30,000 bases of DNA from Penaeus vannamei (Eukaryota > Arthropoda > Malacostraca > Decapoda > Penaeidae): the NCBI RefSeq assembly GCF_042767895.1, contig NC_091564.1:42166292-42196291 (forward strand), given 5' to 3'. The notes under the pieces were generated by a model. The model worked only from the letters and a program-made list of their open reading frames with translations, was not told where the DNA came from and did no database searches. The position numbers were made by a program, and so were the translations under genes. Positions 1 through 11,200 of this stretch are shown here, piece after piece; position 1 is the stretch's first letter; every line of letters begins with the position of its first letter.

Positions 1-168
1 ACATGATTTAACTTTGTGTATTTCTTTCGAATAAGATCCACTGTCAACTAAGAGAAAACCTGGAGAAAATACTTAGTTGAGGAATAAAGATGAAGGATTT
101 TTTTCTCAGAAAAGAAGAGGAGAAAATGCGATGAATAGCAAAGTATATTAATTTTGGCTGATATTCAG

Positions 169-331
169 TTCATCATTGGAAGCTATCGTAGGCTGCTCAA
201 GTAGAGTTCATTCAACAAGCAATGTCTTCCATGATTCCTTCCACAAACAGGCCCCCTACAGTTTTCGACGGATCCACGCTGTTGCTGCTGTTTTCAGTGG
301 CGAGCAAGATATTTTGGGACACTTCTCCTAA
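169..331. other. GC-richer island, possible terminal coding exon (strand unresolved)
   Basis: A GC-richer island (clearest at 240-330) in AT-rich DNA. On the plus strand an AG at 167-168 is followed by 53 open codons to a TAA at 329-331. On the minus strand the same bases are open from about 331 down to a TGA at 212-214, reading ENSSNSVDPSKTVGGLFVEG near the middle, with an AG just upstream. The minus reading has the more protein-like composition; the plus reading agrees better with local strand bias. I recognise neither product. Confidence 0.25.
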
Positions 332-1938
332 TACAATTCAAAGCATACAATGCATCGTAATGAACATGATGACCTGAATATCCAATTTACTTTTTGTACA
401 GTTTTCTTCACTTCTTATTTACCAGCCATGACGTAGGTCCTGTTTGGCAGTTTTAGTCACTGAGGACCAAGTTACTTGTAATTCATTCCTTTAATTTTTA
501 ATAGCACTGCATCACAGATCTTATTTTTATTTTGCTGTACTGTATTATGCAGTGGACTGTTTAGAGTTATGGAAAACTTAAAGGGATTTCTTTGTCAGTG
601 GTAGTGTGAATAACTTTGATATTGTGTTTTGTTTTTGAAATATTTTTGATGGCTGCAAAATGTTCCATGGTCAATCTTAGGCAAAATAGCAGATCCGTCT
701 GTAGCAAAAGACGGAACAATTCATTCAAATGAAGTGTACTACTAAAGAAAGCAATCTGATATGCATAAGTTCACAATTCTGCCTTTCAACTGCAACATAT
801 GCACCATCAAAGCACTGTATCAAGTAGTAGAATTCTTCAAGCAGTTTGAAGATGTGCCTTACCGATTTTTGTATCCCATGTCCGTTTGCCTCTTCACTGG
901 TTGTGGGAGATATGCCTTTTGAAGTATTATGCTTTGTAGCAAACAAATCTGCCTTTTTTTTTTATATGGTTGGCCTATAGAATATTATTCTGGTTGACTA
1001 GTTTCAGAATCGCATACGTGAGGGGTCTTTCGAAGTTGTAATTTAAATTGATCATTGACATGATGTAACAGAAAAAACAATTTTGTGTATCTGGCCTTAG
1101 GTATATGGTTATAGTTTCCCATTCATCTCATTCAGTCATTCCATTTTTCATCACATCATTTATTTTCTTTTTAAGTTCTACTCATTCCTTCCTTCATTTC
1201 TGAATGATAAAGCATACCTGAAATTGCTCTTCTAAATTTCAATCATCACTGCATGTCAATTGGACCACTTAGCTATTAAAGTCACAGGCCAATATCATAG
1301 CAAGCTCAAAGTTTTCAAAGTTTGACCCTTGTTTAGTCATAAATCCTTTAAAAATGTTGACAAATGGTGCCTTAGGAAAACCTTTTTTTATACTTAAAGT
1401 ATGCACACAATATCATGACAGTATTAAGTAGCTTCACACTAAATCTTGCTCCTTCCAAATCCACCTGCTTAGCAATTGTGTCCGGCTTGAATAACAAGTT
1501 TTGTTTTCATATTTAATTTTCAGCATGAGTGGAAAATGTGCACATAGAGAGTTGTTACAAGTGAAACAATTTCCAGTAAACCCTGTTCAAAACCAAATTT
1601 GGTGGAAGGCATATATTCTGATTTTATTCAATTTTATTAAATGCTCTGTAACGTGTCTGGAAAAAAGTATGGGTCTGAACTTGGAAATTGGACAGTCGTA
1701 ACGTTTCATTGTATATCAGAGTAATATATATTTTATTGTTTATGTTCTTTGCCTTATGGACAACCAAAGATTGAACATAGAAAAATTATAGCCATTTGTT
1801 TAGAAATGCTGGATAATCCATGTATGTATATTGTACTTTCCATTTATTGCACAGTAAATTTGAAGCAATGCAAAAAATGGTCATGAAGGCAGAGACAGTA
1901 TTGCAAAGTTAATATATTGCAGATATTTTTATCTTTAT

Positions 1939-1944
1939 AATAAA
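1939..1944 (+). terminator. Candidate poly(A) signal AATAAA, plus strand
   Basis: AATAAA at the end of the T-rich plus-strand block, followed within about 30-40 nt by a TG-rich stretch (TGTATCAGTGTT), the expected layout for cleavage and polyadenylation. It coincides with the shift in strand composition. Confidence 0.35.
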
Positions 1945-3723
1945 ATTTATTGTAAGAGGTAATAATGTATCAGTGTTATCCTTCAAAGAAAACAGTATAA
2001 TAGAAAAAAAACTATTTCCAGTTATGTTTATTAGGTTTTAAACAAAGACATCATTCTTCTGTAGACATATTTTATCAAGAAATGAGATTTCATTTGGCAA
2101 ACATTTACCCGGATCTCCATATGAGCACAATCTAGCCTCAGAGCTGTTCAACAGCACTGTGGCAACACCCTAAAAAATGGAGGACAATCACACTATTATG
2201 GAAGGCATTGATACAATAAGGTCACAGGGAAGACAAAGACTTGCAAGGCCTGCAACCTATCCTGTGATAAATGAGCCCCCCGAAGCAAGGGAATGATGTC
2301 TAGAAGCTATGGAGACTGTACACTATGATACAGCTATACACTCCCTTGCAGTTCTGGCAGCAACCACATCTGCAAGGGTTTGGCACACCTCATCGTGGCA
2401 CCAAGTGGCACCCTCTGGGAATATGACCTGACTCAGCTCAACTTAATACAATAGCTTTACAAAATTTTGTGCACTGCAAACTAAGAGCTGGAATGAGTAG
2501 ACCACTGGGCTCCCACAACTGCCCCTATCCCAGCCTGGCTCAAGAGTGTGGCTTAATGTCACATTTGTCACCAAATGTGCACAAGCCTCCACCATCAAGT
2601 ACATCATCCTAGGCCATCATAAAACAATAAATTTTCAAAACTGTTTTACGTGGAAAACCAACACTAACGGTAAAACCTATCAAAAATGAATGCACAAAAC
2701 AAGACATCACATCTTTTTCATTTCTTCGAAAAAGTTGGCAAACAAACACTTTCCAAGACTAATCTATCAGGGGCAGACTAATAAAATAATAACTAAAGTG
2801 CTGCTCACATGCCTACTGATGCTGCTACTACCGAAGCCGCAGTATCATTAGAAAATGTCCACTAACAGGAGGCTTTATTCTTCAGTACATGATCACTGCT
2901 TCAATTCAAACCATTCATCCTTTTGAGAATCCTTTTGAGAAATGAGCACAGACAGCAGTGAGCAACATAGCAACAATTTTTGGTATCAATGAGCAGGAGT
3001 CAACGCAAGATTGCAACAACACCCATGACACTTCTGAAACCTCTGGTGGCTATTGCATTAATTGTCTGGTCTGTGTTAGGATTTAATATCCAAGCACAGC
3101 ACATGCATATGTTATAATTAATCAGATATTTAATAAATTCAATCACGTGCTCCTTCCTTGACCCTCGATAAGAGACTCAGAGCACATAAAAAACTTTGAT
3201 TAATATGACACTATTCCATATATGCTGTGTTTCCTAACTCTAATTACCAGGCAGTAAAACTTGCACAAACATAACACAAAATATGTATAGTATACACCAT
3301 TAGGTAAACAGCCAGCCCAAATCAGCAGTATGCCATCACCATGTCCAATAACATTTAAAAAAATGAAAAGTTAGATGTAGTTAATAGCATATGGATAATG
3401 TTAAAGACAACATGCTGTTAAGTTATGAATGTACGACAAAATTATTTCTAATACCAAGAAAGAATGCCTTTGACTTGGTGCTATGGCCTACTTGCTGTAT
3501 TGAGACAGCCGAGTGCCAATGTTTGATGCATCCTTGCGTCAACGTGCCACTCTCACCTGACAACCACTTTGTACAGATAACTAAGAATCTGGCTCATCGT
3601 ATCTGTCCAGTGAATAAATGTCTCATCACAATTATCATCGAAACCAGACCAATGACCCAGAAAAAAAGTTCGAGTTTCATTTCCATATTGACAAAAAAAA
3701 CAAAAATAAAATGTTTTCTACAA

Positions 3724-3769
3724 GTATGTATGTATGCATGTATATATGTAAATATGTATGTATGTATGC
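3724..3769. repeat. (TATG)n microsatellite, interrupted
   Basis: Runs of GTAT/TATG units with short interruptions. It creates spurious Tyr/Val/Met/Cys-rich and Thr/His/Ile-rich open frames on both strands. Confidence 0.85.
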
Positions 3770-4311
3770 AAGTACAATGTTGGAAATATATCCCTGTCAC
3801 TGTGTGTCTGTATGTGTAAGTGTATTTTATGCATGGCAATACATGAACGAGTCTATATAATATATGTGTATGTATATGGATATCAACATATAATGAGTAG
3901 TTCCTACATATTTTATCATCCCCTCCAGCATGATGACCAACGTCAAAAAGTATTTCTAAACTAAAAAGTGGATTCCCGACCTGGGCCTGGAAGTCTCTCT
4001 TTTTTTTTTCTTCTTTTTTCCTAATTTCATGTTCAACATTCTCACTTTGTTGAACCACACTTCAGGAGGAAGTGTTACTGAACAAGAACCTTTAAGCAAA
4101 CAAATCTAAAACTATGACGGACAATTACATATTGTAAACTTGTACTTAGTCACACAAACATTCCAAGGAAAATGCAAATTTTGCATTACAAACTATTTTT
4201 TGAATACCAGAAAAACTTCTTCTAGGAGACTGGCTAAAAGCAATGGACTGGCCCTAAATTTGCTGACAGAGGATAAACCGAATTGATGGCTTTCAGTTTG
4301 GAGCAATAGGC

Positions 4312-4317
4312 TTTATT
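4312..4317 (-). terminator. WDR62: Candidate poly(A) signal AATAAA for the WDR62-like gene
   Basis: The first AATAAA on the minus strand after the stop codon (plus-strand TTTATT), which would give a 3' UTR of about 640 nt. The downstream sequence is moderately T/G-rich. Later signals could give longer isoforms. Confidence 0.4.
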
Positions 4318-4400
4318 TTTGACTCCAGTGTTATGGGACACAGAAGACAGTGATATAATATGCAGGAACTTCTCTCTACTACACATATAAAGTCAGGGTA

Positions 4401-4436
4401 CATATGTACATATATACATACATACATACATACATG
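4401..4436. repeat. (ATAC)n microsatellite, inverse of the 3.7-kb repeat
   Basis: About five uninterrupted CATA units next to a palindromic CATATGTACATATATACA segment. It is the reverse complement type of the repeat at 3724, about 630 bp away. Confidence 0.85.
4403..4418 (-). promoter_or_regulatory. Two abutting Pumilio-type sites (TGTANATA) in the putative 3' UTR
   Basis: On the gene's sense strand, TGTATATA (4411-4418) is followed directly by TGTACATA (4403-4410); both fit the PUF consensus UGUANAUA. They lie about 510 nt after the stop and about 85 nt before the first poly(A) signal. They are part of a GTAT-rich microsatellite, so they may be chance products of it. Confidence 0.35.
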
Positions 4437-4930
4437 CTTGTTGTCCTCAAAGATAATTACAATCACACAGTGGTCATGAGAGCTTTGGCAGCAAAAGGGG
4501 CTTCTAGAGGTCATATGAAAAAATAATCAATAAATAAAATGACACTCCTGCCCGCTATGGAAACAAATGTCACAGACAACCTGGAATGTAAAATAATACG
4601 CAACAATCAAATAAAATTAAAATGGCATCAAATCTAGTAGAAAGACTGTAATCATCAGCAATCTAGCTATCTGACATCACATAGGGAACACTATCATTTA
4701 ACAAGGAGAATCTAAAATCACATATAACACATATTTAAAAAGTGGATCAAAATCCTTTACATGAAAGCAATCATACACAGCCTTACACTCTTAAAAAGAG
4801 GCTTGAGTCACCCATCTGACAAATCTATCTCAAAACTGGGCACTGAACTTATTCTGTACATTTTTCAGGTCAAGCCATATGACTGTATGAGGTTGAAGTT
4901 GCATGACTGTATGTTGTGACATGAGTTTGA

Positions 4931-5289
4931 TCACGTGGGTCCTGGTGGAGGTTGGTGCGATGCCATCTTCTGCTGGACCATATTGACCAGAATATCAGTA
5001 TACTGTTGCATCATAGCCACCATGCGGGGGTCCTTGCTGTCTCCAGTCTGCTGTGCCGGGGCAGCAGAGGACATGGAGGCTGGAGAAGGTGGTGGTACGG
5101 CATTTGGAGCTGTGAGAGGAGTTAGAGCGTGTGTGGCTCTGGCAGCTGCACCCAGGAGGAGGGAACGCAAAGCCCTGTGGTGGTCCTCTTCTCCCCCACC
5201 CTCACTGCAAGCACGCCACCACAGCTGACTTAACCGCTCGCATCCTTCTACTACCCACTCACAGACACTTTCCACTACACCCACGCTCA
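4931..5289 (-). CDS. WDR62: Exon 26: last coding exon, C-terminal helix and stop (w1689-1807)
   Basis: 359 nt including TGA; acceptor CCCTCCACAG, entering at phase 1. It encodes a predicted amphipathic helix (SVGVVESVCEWVVEGCERLS), a loop, an Ala/Pro-rich linker, then DPRMVAMMQQYTDILVNMV and QQKM at 4964-5032. The last helix aligns with human LLEHYSELLVQAVRRKA at the very C-terminus. In mammalian WDR62 a C-terminal loop-helix region mediates dimerisation, so this exon probably carries the dimerisation element. The end is proline-rich (PPPGPT). Confidence 0.93.
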
Positions 5290-8200
5290 CTGTGGAGGGA
5301 AAAAGTAAAATGAACAATATCATCATAAAGTTTAAAAATATATAATAAGGATCTGTACTAGTGACCTTATTTCATAACTCCTATAAGGGCATTTCTTATT
5401 TTCTGAATTGATTCAATGTTTTACAGATATGAGATGACCAATTATCTAATATGTAATGTTCTATATATATAACCTGGCCATCATTATCAACATCATAAGA
5501 TTCTTTCAGTATAAATCAATTACTTAGTTGTTAAATCTAAAGTCCTCTATACTAAATCACTTTAAAAGATATTCAAATTAAAATGACATGAGCAGTATTG
5601 TAGCACTTAACTATACTAATCCCCCCCTAAAAAATCTACATCAAGTATTGGGTCTGAGAAATTTGCATAAATATTAAAGTCACTTTGTGCAGACTGCTCA
5701 TTCAGCTCACTGTCATATCATCTACAGGTCAAACTTCCACAAAAGAACCACTTACAGGGCATATTGTCTAAGTCTTTGAAGGAGAGATCATCCCTCGTTG
5801 GATACTCCTCCGGGCTCATGTCCACCGTGGAAGCTGCAGATGAGGGCCTGCTGATGTCCGAATTGGGAAGACCTCGTCTGGATACAGGCGAAGCGGCCGA
5901 GGCGTAGCGTCCTCGCACGGCTTCCCCTCTCGACTTACTGGACAAGCTGCTGCTGCGGGTGAGGTCGCGCTCACTCACAGCACGGGTAGGAAGGTTGCCA
6001 CGCCTAACACACCACAACAAGGCATCACAACACAGGCAACATTCACAAGAGCAAAATAAAAACCATTAGCAGCTAATAAAATAACAAGTCACATGCGTTT
6101 TAAATAAAGCTCAACTGGAAAATAGAACAAATGCTTGTAGGACATTCTTGGCAGGATTTGCCTTTAAAGGTTAACTACAAAATTCAATTTAAATGGAAAA
6201 AAATCTATTTACACTATGATTCTCTAAACTAGCACTGCAGGCAAGGAAAGCAAGATCAACTTGCACTACACAAGACGAGTGCTAAATCTTATTTTAGGCA
6301 TTTAAAAAGGTTTATCATCTAAGTTATATATGCATGTGTGTGAAGTGACATGAGCATGAGCATGCATGTAGCTACATATGCATGTACATGTAAGGATGCA
6401 CAAGATGTGCATGTGCATGTGCATGTGCATGTGTGTGCACAGATTTATGTGCATGTACATGAAGCTACAAAAAGTATGGTCATTCATGGAGAATTGTGAT
6501 TCAGCATCAGAATCAATAAACAGTCAGATATTAAAGATTAAAAAGAAGAACATTAACATACATTTTAGCATGTATCAGTACTCAAATCCATGCAATTTTC
6601 AAAATAAAAACACCATTCCCAGACACTCTAAAGCAGGACAGCACAGAGAACATTTCCTAGTATACAAATTAGCGGATTTGCATTGAAATCCTAAAACTCA
6701 TGGGAGCTGAGTAAGCATACACAAACAAGTATCTCTGATGAGCTGTGGAGCATGATGTTCTAATTTCCTCTAATCGCATTACTAGCTACATTGGAAAGTG
6801 ATGGTTGGTTAGCACTGTCCATGTTAACAGAGTAAAACAAAGCTTTATGAAGGATAGGGTTGCAAGCCCCTAAGAACTCGGATAATACAGCACCACTATA
6901 CAACTTCAATGGTAAAACACTGAACATGTTGATAAAATGACGGAAAAAAATCACACAACAAAGAATAACTTAATGATGAGAATGGCTTAAGTAGGATTTT
7001 AAAGTTTTAGCTCCAAATTTACTGACGAATGAGATACTAATTTCTAAATCCTCATGCATTTCTTTTTCATGTCTGAAGATGAAAGCCTGACAAAGTGAAA
7101 ATGCTGTCTCATCTTTTGTTGTCTTTCTTGTGTGTATTGCTAAGCATATTTTTTGTTGTATTTTATTGAGTATTGTGTATGCTTTTGTGTATTTTGTTTT
7201 TTCTATCACTCTATGACCTGTAGAGTTCATACAAAAGCTTTTGTCACCACATGCAGCTATACCTGTTTTACAACTTAAAATATATGAAAACATGGCTCTA
7301 ATCATATGATAAGTAATATTAGCATTATTAAAACTAATAAGATTTTTGTATGTGTTTAGCAAAATATGTAAGTATATACAGTAAACCCTCATTCTAAACT
7401 GTTTAAATGAAATAAAGACAAAAGTCACAAAAAACAGTTTCATTATTAGAACTTTTCCTGGCAGTGCATATCTAGACCCAATTATTTCTTCTAAAGGACA
7501 ACTAAATTGAATATGTTGACATCCCATCTTCGGCTTTTGAGGACACTGTGGCTCATGTGTGTTTCACAGACTGTGCTACGTTTTGAATATGTGAGTTTCT
7601 AAATTAAGAAAAAATTGTGGATTCCTGAACAGTTGGCTAGCAGCAAATTGGCAGCATATTTCAAGTCACTGATATGCAACATGAAGAAAAAATATGCAGA
7701 AAAAGGCAACCAGTTGCAGCGTCTTCTGCAACAACATTGCAGACAAGACATTTGAAAAGCCTGTTTCAAAACTGCACGTAGAAAGTGTTGGCCATCCGCA
7801 GAATCTATTTTCACAAACCTGTAAAACTATTTTCAAGCAAGCAACATCTGATGCTGCAGATAGTCTGTCCTGCACCTCCTCCAGAGAGCCTAGGATTCAA
7901 CACATAACAGGTTGTTGGGGGTCAACCATGCCGAGGACTGGCAAAACAATGTGATGTTTAAAAATACAGATATGCTTTCTTCATCAGGCCATGCTTATCA
8001 ACAATAATTGCATCTGTTTATCTTCAATGTTATAACAAGATTCCCTTCACAGCCCAAGTTTGTTTATTAATCATCTTAGCTTATCAAATAATAAAAGCTG
8101 CACATTCTTTAGCTCCATAAATTAGCATATCATTTTTTTTTATCTGATCCAAATATTCTCAAGGACACTATTTCCACTGAAACCATTTCTAGTCAAAATG

Positions 8201-11200
8201 CATGATTTTATAAGAATCTGAAATAATCATGAATTTGATAAGAAGCAAGGGTTTACTGCACATATACATATAAATGTATATTCCAAGATGAGGCATTTGT
8301 GGATGGCATTTGAAATACCCCTAAATGAGAGTGAAATAAACTGGAATGTCAATTCAAATGTTTAAAACAAATATAAAGATAGCAAATCAAATCAATAACA
8401 AATATCAATGAATGTGACCACCACCTTCAGCACATAAATGACAGCATGAAAGTAACTAAGAAGGCATGCTATGATATAATATGATTTGAGCGTCTGCATG
8501 TGTGTGTGTGTGTTACAAATGTCAAAAGTAGTTACAATATCTAATCATCTGAATATAAATCCCTCTCTCACTCACCTATCACCACCTAATGTACGGCTAC
8601 GCATATTCTTGTGTTCTGAAGGAGACGTGTCTTCAGAGCTTGAATCTTCATGAAATTGCCGAATATCACCTGCAATTAGAAAGATTAATATCTCTATAAG
8701 CATAATCTATACCTTTGTTGTGAATGACTCATAAAAGAAGAAAAAATAATTAAGAAAAATTTAACTCACTAAATATAAAAATAAAAGAGGAAGTGAATAG
8801 CAACACAATGTATATATATCTATAAAAAGCTTACCAGTAGAGACAGCCTGTGAGAGGGACGCCTTCCTCTTGAGAGCACGAGGCGTCATCTTGTTCATGG
8901 AAGCAATGGTTGGTCTCATGGGCCTGTCGCTTCTCGAACCATCCTCGCCAGTCTGTGTTGACAAAAACTCTTAACTCCTCTTACCCAAAAGCCTGAACAA
9001 TCATTATATACCTTAGCATCAAATTTACAGTTACCAGATATAGTCTAAACTGGGAAATTCACCTGATTTAGAACCCCAATAGAACTGGACCGAGACAAGG
9101 AGGAGTGCGATCGTCCAGGGGATTTGCTGTTGGATTTTCCACCCATCTTCTTCCCTCCAACTGAAATGGCATAAAATAACTCATCAATTAAAATTACTTC
9201 TACAAAATGGAGTTTATTAGCATTATCCCCTAATATTTTCTCTTTGTTTATCTGCAATTTTCAGTCTATTTCTGAATCTTGTATTCTGCAGACTCAACAT
9301 TATCTTACTACATCATTTTGCAAACTTTCCTACTTCTTAACCCCTCTGATATGCCCTCTTCTATAGCACATTAGCAAGAGTATATCTTTTATCAATGAAG
9401 TAATATTATATATCTTTCCATGAATTAACTAAGCAGAACATTTAATGAATATGTTACATGAACCATATTACTGAAGAGCAAAATGTAGATGTCTTCCATT
9501 TCTCTCTCCTACACCAATCACCATTTACCATGGTTCCTATATTTATCTACATATTTATCTCTGATCTGACATTGGTATGATTTTTTATAGCACTTTATAG
9601 GAATTAATCACATGAGTTACAAAGAAAAGGTATGAATGAGAATGAATGTCAACATGAATACGGTTCATAGATGAGTTACGTAAATTTAAATAAATGACTG
9701 TCCATCTTTTTTCTTTTCAAAAACTATTTTTAAAGAAACACATTAAAGGGGTTTATGCCCTGTTTCATTAAGTATACACTAAGAATCTACAAAAGATCTA
9801 CAACATAAAAAACAATAAATCAACAAAAATAAACTACTGACCTATAAATTATATTAAAATGAGGACATCCATACACACTAGCAATAAAACTAAAGGAGAC
9901 TAGCTGGACTATTACAAAATAAACCATAAGTTGCCCTTAACAAGGAATGCTTAACAATTCTAAATTATGAAGATAAAACATATATGACAAAAATAATATC
10001 CACTTCAAACACAGAGACAAAAATACTGACAGATGATTCAGGTTACCTATTTCAGGAAATCTGTATCTATACACTCAAAACTATAAAAAGTGAGTGCTTG
10101 AGTAAGATACATATGTGTCTATACATTTTAGGGTTATATAAATTATTTATTTTGGTCTTTGTCTCTGTTCATATTATGAATTTCCAATCATCTAAATTGT
10201 TAGGGTGTTAAAGTAGCCTATCTGTCATTCTTGCCTTTCAAAATTCCATACATCTGACTAAAAAATAAAACACTTGAAAAACATATCAACCCTTAAGAAT
10301 AATACAAGAAATACCATCGAGTCAGGAATTCCAGGCATTTTTTTTTTTCTATTCATTGGATGATACTGTAAAAAAAAGACTTGGCATTGGGAAAGTTAAA
10401 GGAAATTATAAAAAAACAGATTGTTGTTTTTCTCTACACTGTAGTTAATGCTAAAATCGAGAGTGTTTTACTAGGGTATTCTGAAGCCAAAAAAAAACAA
10501 GTACAAAATAAGGCAGAGGACTTCAAAATGATGAAAGGTACTGAAGCAGACAGGCATAAAGGTATTGAGGTACAAATAGAGTTTTGTGTGTCCAAATGTG
10601 GGTACAAGTTTACGGATGCACATGTGTACATTTGCATGTGTAACAATGTCACACACTATCACAATGTGATACTAAGAAGTGTGTGTGTGAATGTAAATGC
10701 ATCTAAGTGTTAGTGTAGGTGTGAATGTCAGTGTTTGAGTGTGAGTTTGAGTGTGAGTGTGAGTGTGAGTGTGAGTGTGAGTGTGAGTGTGAGTGTGAGT
10801 GTGAGTGTGAGTGTGAATGTAAATGTAAATGCAAATGTGAGTGTGAGTGTGAGTGTATCTGTGTAAGTATGTGGGCTTGAGTGTGAAAGTGAGTGTGAGT
10901 GTGAGTGTGAGAGTAAGTGTGACTAAAAGAATGAGAGTAAATGTGCATGTGAGCATGTTAAACAGAATTCTAAATCAAGTGAACAGGGACAGATCATACT
11001 AGCACTCAGGGACAGACATAGACTGATGAATGGGAATTGAAACAGATAAATAATCAAAAATATACATTAGAGGATATTAAAAGTTAATAAAGTACTCATA
11101 ATGCAAAAAGCAAGAAATCAGTAAACAAAAGCAGTTAACAGTGACACAAGGAGAAGAAATGGCTTTGGTGCTACCCTATGGAAAACGGCACTAGACAGAA

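Larger units (their letters stand above)
1..1990 (+). other. T-rich flank, probable 3' end/3' UTR of a plus-strand neighbour
   Basis: No long coding frame. The plus strand is T-rich here, whereas from about 2.1 kb onward it is A-rich, as expected for the sense strand switching between two convergent genes. The stretch contains T-rich and TGT-rich runs typical of an animal 3' UTR and ends with a poly(A) signal near 1939. What precedes it lies outside the window, so the gene cannot be named. Confidence 0.35.
1991..4930 (-). other. Downstream/3' UTR side of the WDR62-like gene
   Basis: No convincing coding sequence. Open frames at 3391-4058 are built on a TATG microsatellite. 2100-3060 is somewhat more GC-rich and mixed in sequence, possibly an old transposon remnant, but I see no ends or domains. 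The part nearest the stop codon is presumably 3' UTR. Further AATAAA signals on the minus strand occur near 2874 and below, so the true end is uncertain. Confidence 0.4.
6004..8575 (-). other. WDR62: Intron 24 with repeats and a transposon remnant
   Basis: 2.57 kb. It contains a microsatellite-loop inverted repeat (6368-6468), a pogo-like element (7379-8258) and a (TG)n tract near 8499-8513. A 185-codon minus-strand open frame at 6970-7527 has no recognisable domain or homologue and crosses the left transposon end, so it is not called a gene. Confidence 0.75.

Noticed and set aside
3391..4058. Open frames of 142 and 154 codons on opposite strands
   Set aside because: They overlap each other and a TATG microsatellite, with Tyr/Cys/Met- and Thr/His/Ile-rich composition and no domain or splice context.
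4929..4938. An E-box CACGTG overlapping the stop codon region
   Set aside because: A six-base palindrome expected several times by chance in 30 kb; its position at the end of the gene gives no support.
6970..7527. A 185-codon minus-strand open frame in intron 24
   Set aside because: Long for AT-rich DNA, but it has no recognisable domain, is rich in Ile/Phe/Lys/Tyr as expected by chance, and runs across the left end of the transposon.
10679..10922. CRISPR array
   Set aside because: Simple-sequence repeat with no spacers, in a eukaryotic intron; no other direct-repeat/spacer pattern in the window.
10672..10956. His/Thr- and His/Ser-repeat proteins on the minus strand
   Set aside because: They are translations of the GAGTGT hexanucleotide array in an intron, open in two frames for that reason.
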